NCBI GenBank assembly: GCA_963677085.2
Contig: CAXXFH010000006.1
Span: 744,001-808,000, forward strand
Direction of reading: 5' to 3'
DNA: 64,000 nt
Origin: G963677085 sp963677085
GTDB lineage: Bacteria > Planctomycetota > Planctomycetia > Pirellulales > Thermoguttaceae
Below the pieces are notes generated by a model that ran no database searches, was not told the origin of the DNA, and worked only from the letters and a program-made list of their open reading frames with translations. The position numbers and the translations under genes are program-made. Below are positions 24,378-33,798 of this stretch, piece by piece; within the stretch, counting starts at the first letter, position 1; every line of letters begins with the position of its first letter.

Positions 24378-24514
24378 AGATGTTCTCCTGGTGGAAATGA
24401 GATGCTGATCGGGAAAGCCATCCATTATAATTCCTGGCCCGTCGGCAAGCAAAGTCGGTGCCTGGTCGATTTCTCCCCTTTTCTGCTTGGTTCTCACGCT
24501 GCAGCGTGGGAACG
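24319..24514. repeat. R2 element and R6-like hairpin near the fucosidase 5' end
   Basis: R2, the complement of GCGACCAACGAGAGCGG, lies at 24319-24335 inside the fucosidase N-terminal codons and recurs at 63512-63528. The hairpin GGTTCTCACGCTGCAGCGTG at 24489-24508, with GGAACG after it, is of the R6 type and sits in the 291-bp divergent promoter region shared with the next gene. Confidence 0.5.
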
Positions 24515-24668
24515 CGGGTAATCTTCCGTTGCATGCGCACATAATACCAACACTTGCGCACGCGGTACAAGAAATCGCTTATCAGGCGCGATAATCTGGC
24601 ACCAAACCGCGAGCGGCCGAGAATCTTGCGAGCCTTCCAGCATTCCTTGCCCAGGGGAGAAAACCGTC

Positions 24669-26066
24669 ATGAAACGGGAAAATCAATCGTCGACCAACGT
24701 GTTCGAAAAAACGTCTCGCCGGGAAGTCCTGGCCTTGGGTGGAAAGGCTGCTGCCGCGACGGCGATTGCCGCCATGGCCGTTCCGCGGGTGCATGCCGCC
24801 GAAGACAACACGATCCAACTCGCGCTGATCGGCTGCGGCGGCCGCGGTAGCGGGGCGGTGGGCAACGCGATCGGGGCCTCCGAGGTGCAAGGAGCCGGTT
24901 GCTTCGGGCCAGTGAAACTCGTGGCCATGGCCGATATCTTCGACAATCGTCTGGCCTCTTCGCACAAGGCGCTGAGCCAGCGATTCGGCGACAAAATCGA
25001 TGTTCCCACCGAGCGGCAGTTCATCGGCTTCGATGCCTTCCGCAAGGCGATCGACTGCCTGCGCCCGGGCGACGTTGCCTTGTTGACCACCCACGCCGCT
25101 TTCCGTCGGGTGCATCTCGATTATGCGGTGCAACGGGGTATCAACGTGTTCATGGAGAAATCGTTCGCACCTGACCCGGCCGGGTTGAAGCGAATGCTTC
25201 GCGCCGGAGAAGCGGCTGAGCAGAAGAATCTGAAGATCGCCTCCGGGCTGATGTGCCGGCACTCGCCGAACCGCCAAGCGTTGATCCAGAAGGTGCGCGA
25301 CGGCGAACTGGGGCAGATTCAGCACATTCGAGCTTACCGCCTTGATAGCGGTGGACGTTTGCCGCCTCGGCCGGCCGATAAGAACGAACTGCTTTGGCAG
25401 GTTGGCAATCCCGGCAAGCATCACATGCTGTGGTCTACTTCGGGGCTGATGATCGAGCTGTTGATCCACCAGATCGACGAGTGTTGCTGGCTGAAGGATT
25501 CCTGGCCCGTCTCGGTACAAGGCACAGGCGGCCGCGACCCGCACAGCAACGACTGCGGTCAAAACCATCACGCCTACGCGATGGAATACACGTTCCCCGA
25601 CGGAACGACGGCTTTGGTGAACAATCGCAACACGCCGAATTGTTTCAACGATTTCGTGACTTACGTACACGGTTCGAAGTGTGCCGCGCAATTTTCCGGT
25701 CCGATTCACCGCAGCGATGTGCACACGTACAAAGACCAACGGTTTGCCAAAGACAACATCACCTGGCGGGCCAAGCCCGAGCGGAAACCGCTGCACCAGT
25801 ACGAATGGGAAGTGCTGCTGGATGCAATTCGCAACGACAAGCCGCACAACGAGACCCAACGGGCGATCTACGCGAATCTGGCCTCGATCATGGGGCGAGC
25901 GGCCGTTCACTCGGGCAAGGTGATTACCTGGGATGAGGCGATGGCCTCTGATTTCCAGTTTGTCGCCAACGTCGACGACTTGGACTACGACAGCCCGGCG
26001 CCGGTGCAGGCCGACGCCGAAGGCCGTTATCCGGCGCCCGTGCCTGGGAAGTGGACCGAGATCTAA
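24669..26066 (+). CDS. Tat-exported Gfo/Idh/MocA-family dehydrogenase
   Basis: A 465-residue protein. A twin-arginine signal (TSRREVLALGG then an Ala-rich core ending VHAA) is followed by the Rossmann nucleotide motif LALIGCGGRGSGAV. Further family marks are NVFMEKSFAPDPAGLKRML, the substrate-domain HQIDECCWLKDSWPVSVQGT and an EVLLDAIRNDKPHNE helix. Members oxidise or epimerise sugars and inositols with tightly bound NAD(P), and export of folded holo-enzyme through Tat is common in planctomycetes. GGGGAG precedes the ATG. It is divergent from the fucosidase and paralogous to the gene at 28528-29901, with similar overall layout. Confidence 0.88.
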   Translation: MKRENQSSTNVFEKTSRREVLALGGKAAAATAIAAMAVPRVHAAEDNTIQLALIGCGGRGSGAVGNAIGASEVQGAGCFGPVKLVAMADIFDNRLASSHKALSQRFGDKIDVPTERQFIGFDAFRKAIDCLRPGDVALLTTHAAFRRVHLDYAVQRGINVFMEKSFAPDPAGLKRMLRAGEAAEQKNLKIASGLMCRHSPNRQALIQKVRDGELGQIQHIRAYRLDSGGRLPPRPADKNELLWQVGNPGKHHMLWSTSGLMIELLIHQIDECCWLKDSWPVSVQGTGGRDPHSNDCGQNHHAYAMEYTFPDGTTALVNNRNTPNCFNDFVTYVHGSKCAAQFSGPIHRSDVHTYKDQRFAKDNITWRAKPERKPLHQYEWEVLLDAIRNDKPHNETQRAIYANLASIMGRAAVHSGKVITWDEAMASDFQFVANVDDLDYDSPAPVQADAEGRYPAPVPGKWTEI

Positions 26067-26621
26067 AGCTGTTGGCCTAACTCGTTCGGTTTCTGAAAAG
26101 GGGCCTTGGCGTGATTGTGGCGTGGGGTGCTCCCCGTCTCAGGGGTTGCGGCCCCTGGGCTTCGTGTGGCCACTTCGTCGTGTGGGGGTGAAAGGTCGAT
26201 TTTTTGTGGGGGCTATTTCGGTGGGGTTGCCGTTTAGCTCGTTGCGGTTGATTTTCTGGTTTTCTGGTTTTTTGGGTGACGGCTACGATTTTTCCCGCTG
26301 CTGACCGGCGGACGGCGCCGGAAAAGTCAGCTCATTTTGCCTGAGACGGCCAGGCGTTAAAGTGGGGTGGCGTAAGGCTTTGACCGTGCAATCCGCGACG
26401 CGCGACCGTTTTGTTTGAGTTCGTGTTGCGGACGGCCGAAAAACACTTTTAGGGGGGAAGGTGACTAGTTGAGGTGGCGTGGGGGCAAGGGGCCTCCGCT
26501 CAGCTTTTCACGCCGCAGCTCGGACGCCGAGCCAAGCACTCCCTCCCCGGTGTTGTACGAGTTGGCCACGTTTCGAAGCCATGGTTGGGCATGGATAGTC
26601 GAGATTAGCGAGGGAGCGCAT
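26067..26621. other. Long leader/intergenic region with an R3 hairpin
   Basis: In 555 bases no gene is convincing. An R3-type palindrome CAGGGG-TTGCGG-CCCCTG lies at 26140-26157, where it could end the upstream transcript. A T-rich tract follows around 26235-26300. A frame continuous with the porin from 26469 is open but has no signal character. Confidence 0.4.
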
Positions 26622-28163
26622 ATGTTGTTCTTTCTTTCGTCACATCGTGTTTCTAGTGTGCTTGCGGTGTTGACCGTTGCTGTTCCGCTGGCCACGGCTA
26701 ATGCCTATCAGCCAGAGGTAACGTCGGGACGGTATGCGGTGGCGCCGCTGCCTCCGCAAACCACGCAGGCAGCCGCCGTCGAGGCGTATCAGACTTCCTT
26801 CAATACGCCGGTGCATCACGCACAACGCGCCGTAGCGCCGTTGCCGCCGCAAATCGGACAGGCCAACGGTGACATGTTCCGGGCAGCCTATCAGCCAGTG
26901 CCCCGAGCTGAGGAACTGGAAGATTTGGATGTCGACGAGGAGTCCAATGGCGCGGTGGGCAACTACCGTGGCTATCGGGAATATGAGGATCCCTACGAAG
27001 ACGATCCTGGCAAGACCGGGGTGCTCAATCGTCTGCTTTGGGGCGATTGCTTCACGCAACGCACCGGGTTCTACGTCGGTGGCTGGCTCGAACAGGGAAT
27101 TACCGGAAACGGTGCGAACCCCGTCGACCGCTTCAACGGACCGGTAGAATACAACTATCGGGCCAACGACTACCAGATGAATCAGTTCTACCTTTTCATG
27201 GAGAAAGAAGTAGAGCGGGACCGCTTCAGCGTGGGTGGTCGGGTGGATATGATCTACGGTACCGACGCCATCTACTACCAGTCGTTGGGACTCGACGACG
27301 ATATCGTCAGCGACGCCGCCAGCCGCTTCTACAAGATGGCCATCCCACAGATGTTCGTCGAGTTCAACCTGCCGGTCGGCAATGGCCTGCGAGCCAAGTT
27401 CGGCCACTGGTACGGCCTGGTGGGTTATGAAGAAGGTTTGGCGCCCTACGACTTCTTCTACTCGCACACGATCGGTTTCGATCCCACACCGTACACCCAC
27501 ACGGGCGTTCTGTTCAGCTACGATCTGACCGATCAGCTATCCACCTCGCACGGCCTGCACCGTGGGTCCGATGTGTGGGAAGACAATAACAACGAGTTGG
27601 GCTATGTGGGAAACATCGCCTGGCACAACTGCGAGGAAACCGCGTTTCTCTACTTCGCCCTGGAGTTCGGGCCGGAACAGGACGAGCGGGCCGTTTGGAG
27701 TAATATCAACGCGAATCCGGGCGAAAGCCTCGATCGCCTGATGTATTCGGTGTCGGCCGAGCTGCACCTCACCGATCGCCTGACTTATATCGTCAACCAC
27801 GATTACTTCAACCAGCAGGGGAGCCCGGCCAACGGGACCGAGGATGCCGAAGCCTACGGCATTGCCCAATACCTGCTGTATGAAATCAGCGATTGCGTTA
27901 CTGTCGGAGCACGAGTTGAGGTATATCGCGACGACGACGGCGTTGCCGCGTACAACTTCGTCGCCGACAATCCCACGGCGCCCAGTACCTATACGAACCT
28001 CACCCTGGGGATGAACATCAAGCAAGGAAAGTGCATCACCTGGCGACCGGAGATTCGTTGGGACTGGCAGTCGTTGGATAACCCCGGCGACACGCCGGCC
28101 TTCGATGGCGGAACGTCTACCCAACAGTTCCTGTTCGGCACCGACGTGGTGATTGTGTTTTAA
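26622..28163 (+). CDS. Outer-membrane beta-barrel porin (BBP2/OmpL-like)
   Basis: A 513-residue protein; ATG 26622 with GGGAG eight bases upstream and a signal peptide (SSVLAVLTVAVPLATANAYQ). Residues of about 25-130 form a Pro/Gln-rich linker with two repeats of RYAVAPLPPQ/RAVAPLPPQ. From about residue 150 on, the sequence alternates aromatic-bordered strands (GFYVGGWLEQGITGN, MNQFYLFMEKEVERDRFSVG, NGLRAKFGHWYGLVGYE) and ends with an aromatic residue in FLFGTDVVIVF, the classic outer-membrane insertion signal. It resembles planctomycete BBP2 barrels. It probably forms a pore in the outer membrane; specificity is unknown. A strong terminator follows. Confidence 0.8.
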   Translation: MLFFLSSHRVSSVLAVLTVAVPLATANAYQPEVTSGRYAVAPLPPQTTQAAAVEAYQTSFNTPVHHAQRAVAPLPPQIGQANGDMFRAAYQPVPRAEELEDLDVDEESNGAVGNYRGYREYEDPYEDDPGKTGVLNRLLWGDCFTQRTGFYVGGWLEQGITGNGANPVDRFNGPVEYNYRANDYQMNQFYLFMEKEVERDRFSVGGRVDMIYGTDAIYYQSLGLDDDIVSDAASRFYKMAIPQMFVEFNLPVGNGLRAKFGHWYGLVGYEEGLAPYDFFYSHTIGFDPTPYTHTGVLFSYDLTDQLSTSHGLHRGSDVWEDNNNELGYVGNIAWHNCEETAFLYFALEFGPEQDERAVWSNINANPGESLDRLMYSVSAELHLTDRLTYIVNHDYFNQQGSPANGTEDAEAYGIAQYLLYEISDCVTVGARVEVYRDDDGVAAYNFVADNPTAPSTYTNLTLGMNIKQGKCITWRPEIRWDWQSLDNPGDTPAFDGGTSTQQFLFGTDVVIVF

Positions 28164-28303
28164 GTCGAGACGCACGTTTCTGGGGGGATTCGGGGGTGCT
28201 GTCACTCCTTCGGCATCCGGATCCCAACCGAGGGGAACCTCCCGGAATCATTGAAACCCAGGTAGGAGGGGGGAGAAGGATCGGCAACTTCGCGACGTAA
28301 CTC

Positions 28304-28341
28304 AGAGCCCCGGGACGCCATTGGCGCCCCGGGGCTCTTTT
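28304..28341 (+). terminator. Rho-independent terminator of the porin gene
   Basis: Arms AGAGCCCCGGG (28304-28314) and CCCGGGGCTCT (28328-28338) pair perfectly, with an inner GCC/GGC extension, and the stem runs into TTTT. Confidence 0.8.
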
Positions 28342-28432
28342 GTTGCGCAACGATCATGGTTTGCCTTTTCCTTCGGTCGTTGGAGGAAGGGCAGGGAGAG
28401 AGGCGTTTGGAGTTATCTTTACGACGACGAAT

Positions 28433-28503
28433 CGCGAGCCCGGTTTTCCGGGCTGGAACGCGATGAAGTGTTTCGCAATCAAACCGGGAACCAATAAAGG
28501 GAA
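28433..28503 (+). repeat. R1 dispersed repeat, partial copy
   Basis: GAGCCCGG, then GGAACGCGATGAAGTGTTTC, then CAATCAA and GGGAACCAATAAAG align with the full R1 copies at 49808-49918 and 61615-61735 but lack the first half. It lies just beyond the stop of the minus-strand dehydrogenase. Confidence 0.6.
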
Positions 28504-28527
28504 GTTGAACTTGAATCAACAGCGCGA

Positions 28528-29901
28528 TTAGCACTCGATTGTCTGGCCCGGCTGTGGTGGTGGATAAATGCCATCGGGGCCTTCTTGAATCGGGACGGGG
28601 CTGTCGAACGTGAGATGGTCGATGTCTTTGACGAATTGAAAATCTGAGTTGACCATCTGATCCCAGGTGACTTCCTTGCCCGTGTGCGTGGCAACACGGC
28701 CCATCAACGTGGCCACTTGGGCTTCGCCGGCCCGTCGAGCTTCGTTGTGCGGTTTGTCTTGGCGGATGGCATCCAGCAGAACCTGCCATTCGTCGGCGTA
28801 CGGGTTGCAGTCGCGCTGGCCATACTCCCAGGCTAGTTCTTCTTTGACCATGTTCTGGCTCTTGTAGATTCGCGGTTTGGGTGCTCCTAAGCTGGTCATG
28901 ATAACGGCCGAACCGCGGGAACCGTGAGCATAGTCGGAGTAGGTCTGCCAGCAACCAGACATGTATCGCGAGAAAGCGAAAAGCTTGGCGCCGTCGGCAA
29001 AGGTATATTCGATCGCGTAGTGGTCGAATTGGCTGCCCGCTTGCGCGTAGCAACGTCCGCCCATTCCCCGAGCCGAGACCGGCCAAGCTCCTTTCGTCCA
29101 GCAGGCCACATCGACGTTATGGCAATGCCAGTCGACGAAGATCCCGGACGATGCCCAATTAAAAGAGCTTGCGTGCTGGATCTGGAACGCGATGGGGTTG
29201 GCGTCTTTCGGTCGTGGCGGACAGTGAACCGGCCCCTGGACTCGGTAGATACGTAGCGTGTGGAGATCGCCGATGGCACCGTCGTGGATCCGCTGGATCG
29301 CTTCCTGCCGGGCCTTAGAGTGGCGCCACATGAAACCCACGCCCACCTTAAGGTTTTTCTGTTCCGAAAGCTCGGCGGCCTTCATCCAGCGACGCAGCGC
29401 CGGGCCGTCGACCGCGAATGACTTTTCGGCGAAAACATTAATACCTTTAGCGACCGCGTATTCGAACATCATGGGACGAAAGGCTGCGTGAGTGGTCAAC
29501 AGCACAACGTCGCCAGGATTGAGCGAATCGATCGCATGACGATAGGCGTCGAAGCCCAGGAACTGCCGTTCCGCCGGAACGTCGACCTTGTCGGGAAACT
29601 GCGTGGTAAGTCTCTTGAGACTTCCTTCAAGGCGATGACTGAAGAGATCGGCCATTGCGTGAAGCTTGACCGGGCCGCCGGTGGTCGAAAAGGCATTGCC
29701 CACGGCACCCGTTCCACGGCCGCCGCAGCCGACCAGAGCCAATTTGATGGTTGAGTTTTCCGCGGCGTGGCATGGGGCAATCGCCACGCCGGCCAACGCC
29801 GAGGTTGCCGCGACACTGCCGGATAACTTGAGGAACTCGCGGCGGGACGTCGAACGATTGGGATGCGAACCGGTGGGGCGCGAAGCGGCGGAGCTATTCA
29901 T
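28528..29901 (-). CDS. Tat-exported Gfo/Idh/MocA-family dehydrogenase
   Basis: A 457-residue protein with AAAGGA before the start at 29901. The twin-arginine signal STSRREFLKLSGSVAATSAL is followed by the nucleotide-binding LALVGCGGRGTGAVGNAF and by AVAKGINVFAEKSFAVDGPA. The substrate half has GIFVDWHCHNVDVACWTKGA and DEWQVLLDAIRQDKPHNEAR. It is closely related to the gene at 24669, probably an old duplication. Its start codon overlaps the stop of the upstream isomerase-like gene (ATGA, 29898-29901), so the two are translationally coupled and probably act on the same sugar-like substrate in the periplasm. Confidence 0.88.
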   Translation of the reverse strand: MNSSAASRPTGSHPNRSTSRREFLKLSGSVAATSALAGVAIAPCHAAENSTIKLALVGCGGRGTGAVGNAFSTTGGPVKLHAMADLFSHRLEGSLKRLTTQFPDKVDVPAERQFLGFDAYRHAIDSLNPGDVVLLTTHAAFRPMMFEYAVAKGINVFAEKSFAVDGPALRRWMKAAELSEQKNLKVGVGFMWRHSKARQEAIQRIHDGAIGDLHTLRIYRVQGPVHCPPRPKDANPIAFQIQHASSFNWASSGIFVDWHCHNVDVACWTKGAWPVSARGMGGRCYAQAGSQFDHYAIEYTFADGAKLFAFSRYMSGCWQTYSDYAHGSRGSAVIMTSLGAPKPRIYKSQNMVKEELAWEYGQRDCNPYADEWQVLLDAIRQDKPHNEARRAGEAQVATLMGRVATHTGKEVTWDQMVNSDFQFVKDIDHLTFDSPVPIQEGPDGIYPPPQPGQTIEC

Positions 29902-30815
29902 GGTAGGTTCCTTTGGTGGGAAGGATGAGTGATGTTGGTGCAACACGACTTCAAGTAGTCGCAAGACTGGGTTAACGCCTTGGCCATGGTTTCGGGTTTC
30001 GGTTCGTGGTGCATAAAAGGAGTGACGGGCCAGCGGAAGTTGATTTTGGCCAACGCCGCGAGCCAGGATGTGCAGTCGGTCGGGCCAATGCCGGGCAACT
30101 GTGCGATACCATCACTGCGCTGCCAAGCATAGAAAAACAGCAACTGGTTCCCGCAGATGGCGATGGCTTCTTCGACCGAGCCGCCGAAGGCCTGAAGGTG
30201 ATACGGCGACAGGGCGATGCCGAGTCGAGGATGAACGTTGAGGTCTACGAACGCTTTTAATGAGTCGAGCGAATCGAGCAGCGCATGGGCATGGTTTTCG
30301 ATGGCCAGATAGGAATTGTATTTTTCAGCCAACTCAAGCTCAGGCTTGAGCTGTTCGAGAAAACGTTTCATAGTGGGGATAAGTTCCCGAGGATCGCACG
30401 GTCGGGAACTACCGCGTACGGCCACACCGCCACCAGTTTTCCCTAGCAATTCGGCGTACCGCGAATAACCACCGTGGTAAACGGAAAACGAGTACAGCTT
30501 CAGGTGGTGTTTCTTGAGAAGCTCTCCAAGGCCCTGGACGCCGAGTCGTTGCTGCACGTCGTCCAGATGCGGGCAGCCGGCATGGGCCGACCAGATGTCG
30601 ATGGCATCGAATCCCAACGCGGCGATCCGCCCGGCAGCTTCCTCGATCGGAAGCGAAGCGAAGTTGATTGACGAGCAACAGAGCCGCATCTTCCATGGGG
30701 AAAAGGATGCGGCGCGTGCCAAAAGGCGTGGCATCGCTGCGCCGCCAAGGATACCTGCAACGGTGGCAGCACCGGCTTGAATCGCCACGCGACGCGTCAG
30801 ACGAGCTTCGAGCAT
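29898..30815 (-). CDS. Sugar-phosphate isomerase/epimerase-like TIM-barrel protein
   Basis: A 305-residue protein of the xylose-isomerase-like (AP_endonuc_2) fold, with LGFDAIDIWSAHAGCPHLDD, LKLYSFSVYHGGYSRYAELL, NSYLAIENHAHALLDSLDSL and a C-terminal strand/helix pattern; the Glu in LAIENH and later His/Asp residues would bind a divalent metal. The N-terminus TRRVAIQAGAATVAG is a twin-arginine signal, so it probably works outside the cytoplasm with the dehydrogenase it overlaps. It is divergent from the AraC-type regulator with a gap of about 50 bases, suggesting that the regulator controls this pair. Confidence 0.8.
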   Translation of the reverse strand: MLEARLTRRVAIQAGAATVAGILGGAAMPRLLARAASFSPWKMRLCCSSINFASLPIEEAAGRIAALGFDAIDIWSAHAGCPHLDDVQQRLGVQGLGELLKKHHLKLYSFSVYHGGYSRYAELLGKTGGGVAVRGSSRPCDPRELIPTMKRFLEQLKPELELAEKYNSYLAIENHAHALLDSLDSLKAFVDLNVHPRLGIALSPYHLQAFGGSVEEAIAICGNQLLFFYAWQRSDGIAQLPGIGPTDCTSWLAALAKINFRWPVTPFMHHEPKPETMAKALTQSCDYLKSCCTNITHPSHQRNLP

Positions 30816-30867
30816 GATATCGCCTTTCTGGAAATCTGCGTCTTGTTTCGCTACACTACCTTAACAG

Positions 30868-31944
30868 ATGGTCGCCGGATTAGGCGTTCAATATCTGCCG
30901 CTGAAAGATATTCACCACCTGCCGATCATGCCGACGGTTCCACCCATCTACGAAGAACGTGGCGAGACCTATCAGGCCGACGCGTGCGAGCCGGTCGCCC
31001 GTGCCGTGGCCGAAGGGGCCATCCGCTATCGAGCCTTGGTTCGAGGGCACTATTCCGGCGAGAAGTTGCGCCGCGGCGTATTGTCGGGTGTGCGTAACCT
31101 GGGAGTTTGGAATGTCGAGTTGCCGCAGTCCTGGGGCCTGGATTGGCATCGCAACGAAGGAATCGAGATTACGTTCCTCGAATCTGGCAGACTCGCGTTT
31201 GCGGTCGACGACCACGATTATCAACTGCAGGCAGGCGACCTGACGTTTACGCGTCCCTGGCAGCGACACCGTCTTGGTGATCCTCACATCACGCCCAGTT
31301 GCCTGCATTGGCTGATTCTTGACCTGGGCGTGCGCCGCCCCCATCAGTCGTGGCGTTGGCCATCATGGTTGGTGTTAACCAAGGCCGACCGGGACGAATT
31401 GACGGTGATGCTTCGGCAGGCCGTCGACGCCGTGTGGCACGCGCACGATGAGGTGTTCCAGTGTTTTCGGAGAATTGGAGACGCCGTCCGACAAGACCAA
31501 GCCGGTAGCAGTGCCTCGCGTTTGGCAGCCTACCTCAACGAGTTGTTTGTGCTTTTACTCGATCTGCTTCGCCAAGGTCGGGTTGCTTTCGATCACCGAT
31601 TGGCGAGTGCCGAACGAACCGTGGAATTGTTCTGGGAAGATATTCAGCGGGACGAGATGTATCTTGCGCATCCTTGGACCGTGCGCGAAATGGCCGAGCG
31701 ATGTGGCATGGGAGTCACCCGATTTACATCTCATTGCCGGAGGGTGACCAACCTTTCTCCGATCGAGTACCTAACCCGGCAACGCCTCGAAGCGGCCGTC
31801 GCCATGCTTTGTGCGTCTCCGCCACGAAGTATTACCGACATTGCGTTTTCGTGCGGATTTTCGTCGAGTCAGTACTTCGCTAAAGTGTTTCGGCAGCGTT
31901 TTGGTTCTTCACCGACAGAGTACCGACGGCAGATCGTGCGCTGA
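30868..31944 (+). CDS. AraC-family transcriptional regulator
   Basis: A 358-residue protein. An N-terminal cupin-like sensing region (GIEITFLESGRLAFAVDDHD, LTFTRPWQRHRLGDPHI) is followed by a linker and, in the last 100 residues, the two AraC helix-turn-helix units (WTVREMAERCGMGVTRFTSH and SITDIAFSCGFSSSQYFAKV, ending FRQRFGSSPTEYRR). Such proteins bind a sugar or sugar-like ligand and switch nearby catabolic genes on. The start may be 30868 or, more typically for the domain, the ATG at 30928. It is divergent from the isomerase/dehydrogenase pair and convergent with the phosphopantetheinyl transferase gene. Confidence 0.88.
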   Translation: MVAGLGVQYLPLKDIHHLPIMPTVPPIYEERGETYQADACEPVARAVAEGAIRYRALVRGHYSGEKLRRGVLSGVRNLGVWNVELPQSWGLDWHRNEGIEITFLESGRLAFAVDDHDYQLQAGDLTFTRPWQRHRLGDPHITPSCLHWLILDLGVRRPHQSWRWPSWLVLTKADRDELTVMLRQAVDAVWHAHDEVFQCFRRIGDAVRQDQAGSSASRLAAYLNELFVLLLDLLRQGRVAFDHRLASAERTVELFWEDIQRDEMYLAHPWTVREMAERCGMGVTRFTSHCRRVTNLSPIEYLTRQRLEAAVAMLCASPPRSITDIAFSCGFSSSQYFAKVFRQRFGSSPTEYRRQIVR

Positions 31945-31951
31945 GTCGATT

Positions 31952-32755
31952 TTATTGAATGTCGTTCAACGGGGGGCATGAAGAGCGAGCATCGGTAGTT
32001 CGGCATCGAAGCCAATTACGCTGGGAATTCTGTTGCCGTGGGTCGAAATCAAACCAGTGCAACAGGGGCGTCGAAGTCCGACATGCCAGGGCGCCGACGG
32101 TGGCCCGGGTTGGCTGGAGGCCGATCAGCCGCCAGCGGCGTAGTTTTCGGTTGCGTTGATCTTTGGGGATCAGTTTTAGTTGCCGGTTTGGACCCAGCAC
32201 GATGCTGAACGCCGAGGTGGGACCACTGAGTCCGCTGCCCAGCGCTTTCAGCAGTGCTTCCTTGCCGGTCCAATAACGCAGAAAGCAGACGTCGCGGCGG
32301 TGGGCCGGTTGGCGTTCAAGCATGCCCGACTCTTGAGCCGTGAAGAAGCAACGGGCCACACCGAGCGGATCGGCAAGCGGCCGGATACATTCGATGTCTA
32401 TGCCGACCGGATCGCCTTGGGCGACAGCTACGATCGTCAGCCCGGTTGACCGACTGAGGCTGAATTGCAGATCGACCGTATGCCGTGCCGGATCGAGCCG
32501 CGGCTTGCCGTGGCGATTGCGCCGGAAACGGATTGCCTCCGGTGGAGTTGCCGTGTAAGAGGCGAGAATGGTCCTTAGCGCACCACGCGAATAGACAAAC
32601 GCTTCTCGTTCTCTGGGTAGACGGATCCTGTTGAGATGGCGGCCTTCTTCGGCCGACAGAGATGCGACCAGTCGGCCTAGCACGTGGGGCTCGGGGGTAT
32701 GCACGATGCGCCACAGGTCAATCACGCCACGTCGCACGCGTGCGGTCGCTTGCAT
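31952..32755 (-). CDS. 4'-phosphopantetheinyl transferase (Sfp type)
   Basis: A 267-residue cytoplasmic enzyme that moves the phosphopantetheine arm from CoA to the serine of a carrier protein. Seen motifs are the substrate-binding HGKPRLD, the Mg-binding VGIDIE, CFFTAQESGML, and WTGKEALLKALGSG, which matches the W(S/T)xKEAxxKA signature with glycine at the variable position. It lies 27 bases downstream of the Ntn-hydrolase gene in the same direction and in the same cluster as an NRPS with one carrier domain, its obvious substrate. The last 40 residues are basic and unusual, and run close to the convergent AraC gene. Confidence 0.88.
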   Translation of the reverse strand: MQATARVRRGVIDLWRIVHTPEPHVLGRLVASLSAEEGRHLNRIRLPREREAFVYSRGALRTILASYTATPPEAIRFRRNRHGKPRLDPARHTVDLQFSLSRSTGLTIVAVAQGDPVGIDIECIRPLADPLGVARCFFTAQESGMLERQPAHRRDVCFLRYWTGKEALLKALGSGLSGPTSAFSIVLGPNRQLKLIPKDQRNRKLRRWRLIGLQPTRATVGALACRTSTPLLHWFDFDPRQQNSQRNWLRCRTTDARSSCPPLNDIQ

Positions 32756-32782
32756 AATGAGTTACCTTGCTGGGAAAGTGGG

Positions 32783-33775
32783 CTACCGCTTCACTGATTC
32801 GAGATCGTACGGTACCCAACCCTTTTTAGCTTCACGAAGAAGCCAGGTATGCATCTTCCGGGCTTCCAGGTCTATGATTACCCGGGCGATCGTCCTCTCG
32901 TTGAAAATGCTCAGTATCTCATCTTCCGACGTGTCGCTCATGAGTTCCCGTGCGGCGCAGACCGACATCGACTTTTTCGCTTGGGCCGCAGCGCGCCGGT
33001 ACCGATTCATAGTTCCGCAACTGTTGTCGGTGTCTTCCAGCGTACGCAACTCCGTCAGGAAGTGGTTGGTGTGAACAAAGGGAAGCTTTGGTTGGGTGAG
33101 TTTCTGTTTCGCGGCACTGCATTCCATGTTCCACACCTTTCCGCCGAAGCTGACAAAAGTATGGCTATAGCCGCCCGCGCGACGCATCGTACATAGCCGC
33201 TGGTAGTCCTTTTCGGGCGACTTGGTTTCGGAAAGCCATCGGGCAACGATGTTGCGTGGTATGCCAATTTGGTGATCGGTGTGACTGAGGGTATTGACGG
33301 CTTGGATGTATCCATACGAATTCACTGAAATCGAGTTGCCGCCGAGGGTGCCGGGATAAGATAGTTCGAGGATGGTCAGCTCTCCAACCGTCTTTCGCAG
33401 GACGCAAATGCCGTCTTCTACGTCGGGTTCCCAATCTTCGTTGTGGGCAACTAAGGCACCGTGGTTGGTCACGACGGTGGTGCAGCGATCGATTTCTGCT
33501 TCGGGATATTCGCTTTCGGTGCTCAATACCCACAAGTCGTCGAAGGCAATATGTGCTCCGTCGGCGCAGCCCTCCAGTTCGTCAATCAAATGAGGAAAGT
33601 TTTTTTGGGTAATTGCCAGATGGGTGTTTGCTGCCTTGCGGCGTGTTTTCCAGGCGAAGTCGGCGCGAAGTTCGTCGACCGACTCCCGCAGGTCCTCGGC
33701 AAACATCTCGCCTTGCTGTACGCCCAAATCGTAATGATTGTAGGCGGTGATTTCGTAGTAGTTTGTGTGCGGCAT
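32783..33775 (-). CDS. C45-type Ntn hydrolase / acyltransferase (IAT-like)
   Basis: A 330-residue protein related to acyl-CoA:6-aminopenicillanate acyltransferase and linear-amide hydrolases. C98 in AEIDRCTTVVTN is the expected N-terminal nucleophile after self-cleavage. It is followed by VAHNEDWEPD, VLRKTVGELTILELSYPGTL, NSISVNSYGYIQAVNTL and the asparagine/arginine region GIPRNIVARWLS, all typical of the alpha-beta-beta-alpha core. Such enzymes form or cut amide bonds to acyl groups or amino acids. In this cluster it may acylate, trim or release the NRPS product; no substrate is proven. The start at 33775 lies 23 bases after the previous stop. Confidence 0.8.
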   Translation of the reverse strand: MPHTNYYEITAYNHYDLGVQQGEMFAEDLRESVDELRADFAWKTRRKAANTHLAITQKNFPHLIDELEGCADGAHIAFDDLWVLSTESEYPEAEIDRCTTVVTNHGALVAHNEDWEPDVEDGICVLRKTVGELTILELSYPGTLGGNSISVNSYGYIQAVNTLSHTDHQIGIPRNIVARWLSETKSPEKDYQRLCTMRRAGGYSHTFVSFGGKVWNMECSAAKQKLTQPKLPFVHTNHFLTELRTLEDTDNSCGTMNRYRRAAAQAKKSMSVCAARELMSDTSEDEILSIFNERTIARVIIDLEARKMHTWLLREAKKGWVPYDLESVKR

Positions 33776-33798
33776 GGTTGTGCCGAGTGGAGGATTGT

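Noticed and set aside
24582..25910. 442-codon minus-strand frame opposite the first dehydrogenase
   Set aside because: Complement of a Tat-signal Gfo/Idh/MocA gene; no start signal or domain.
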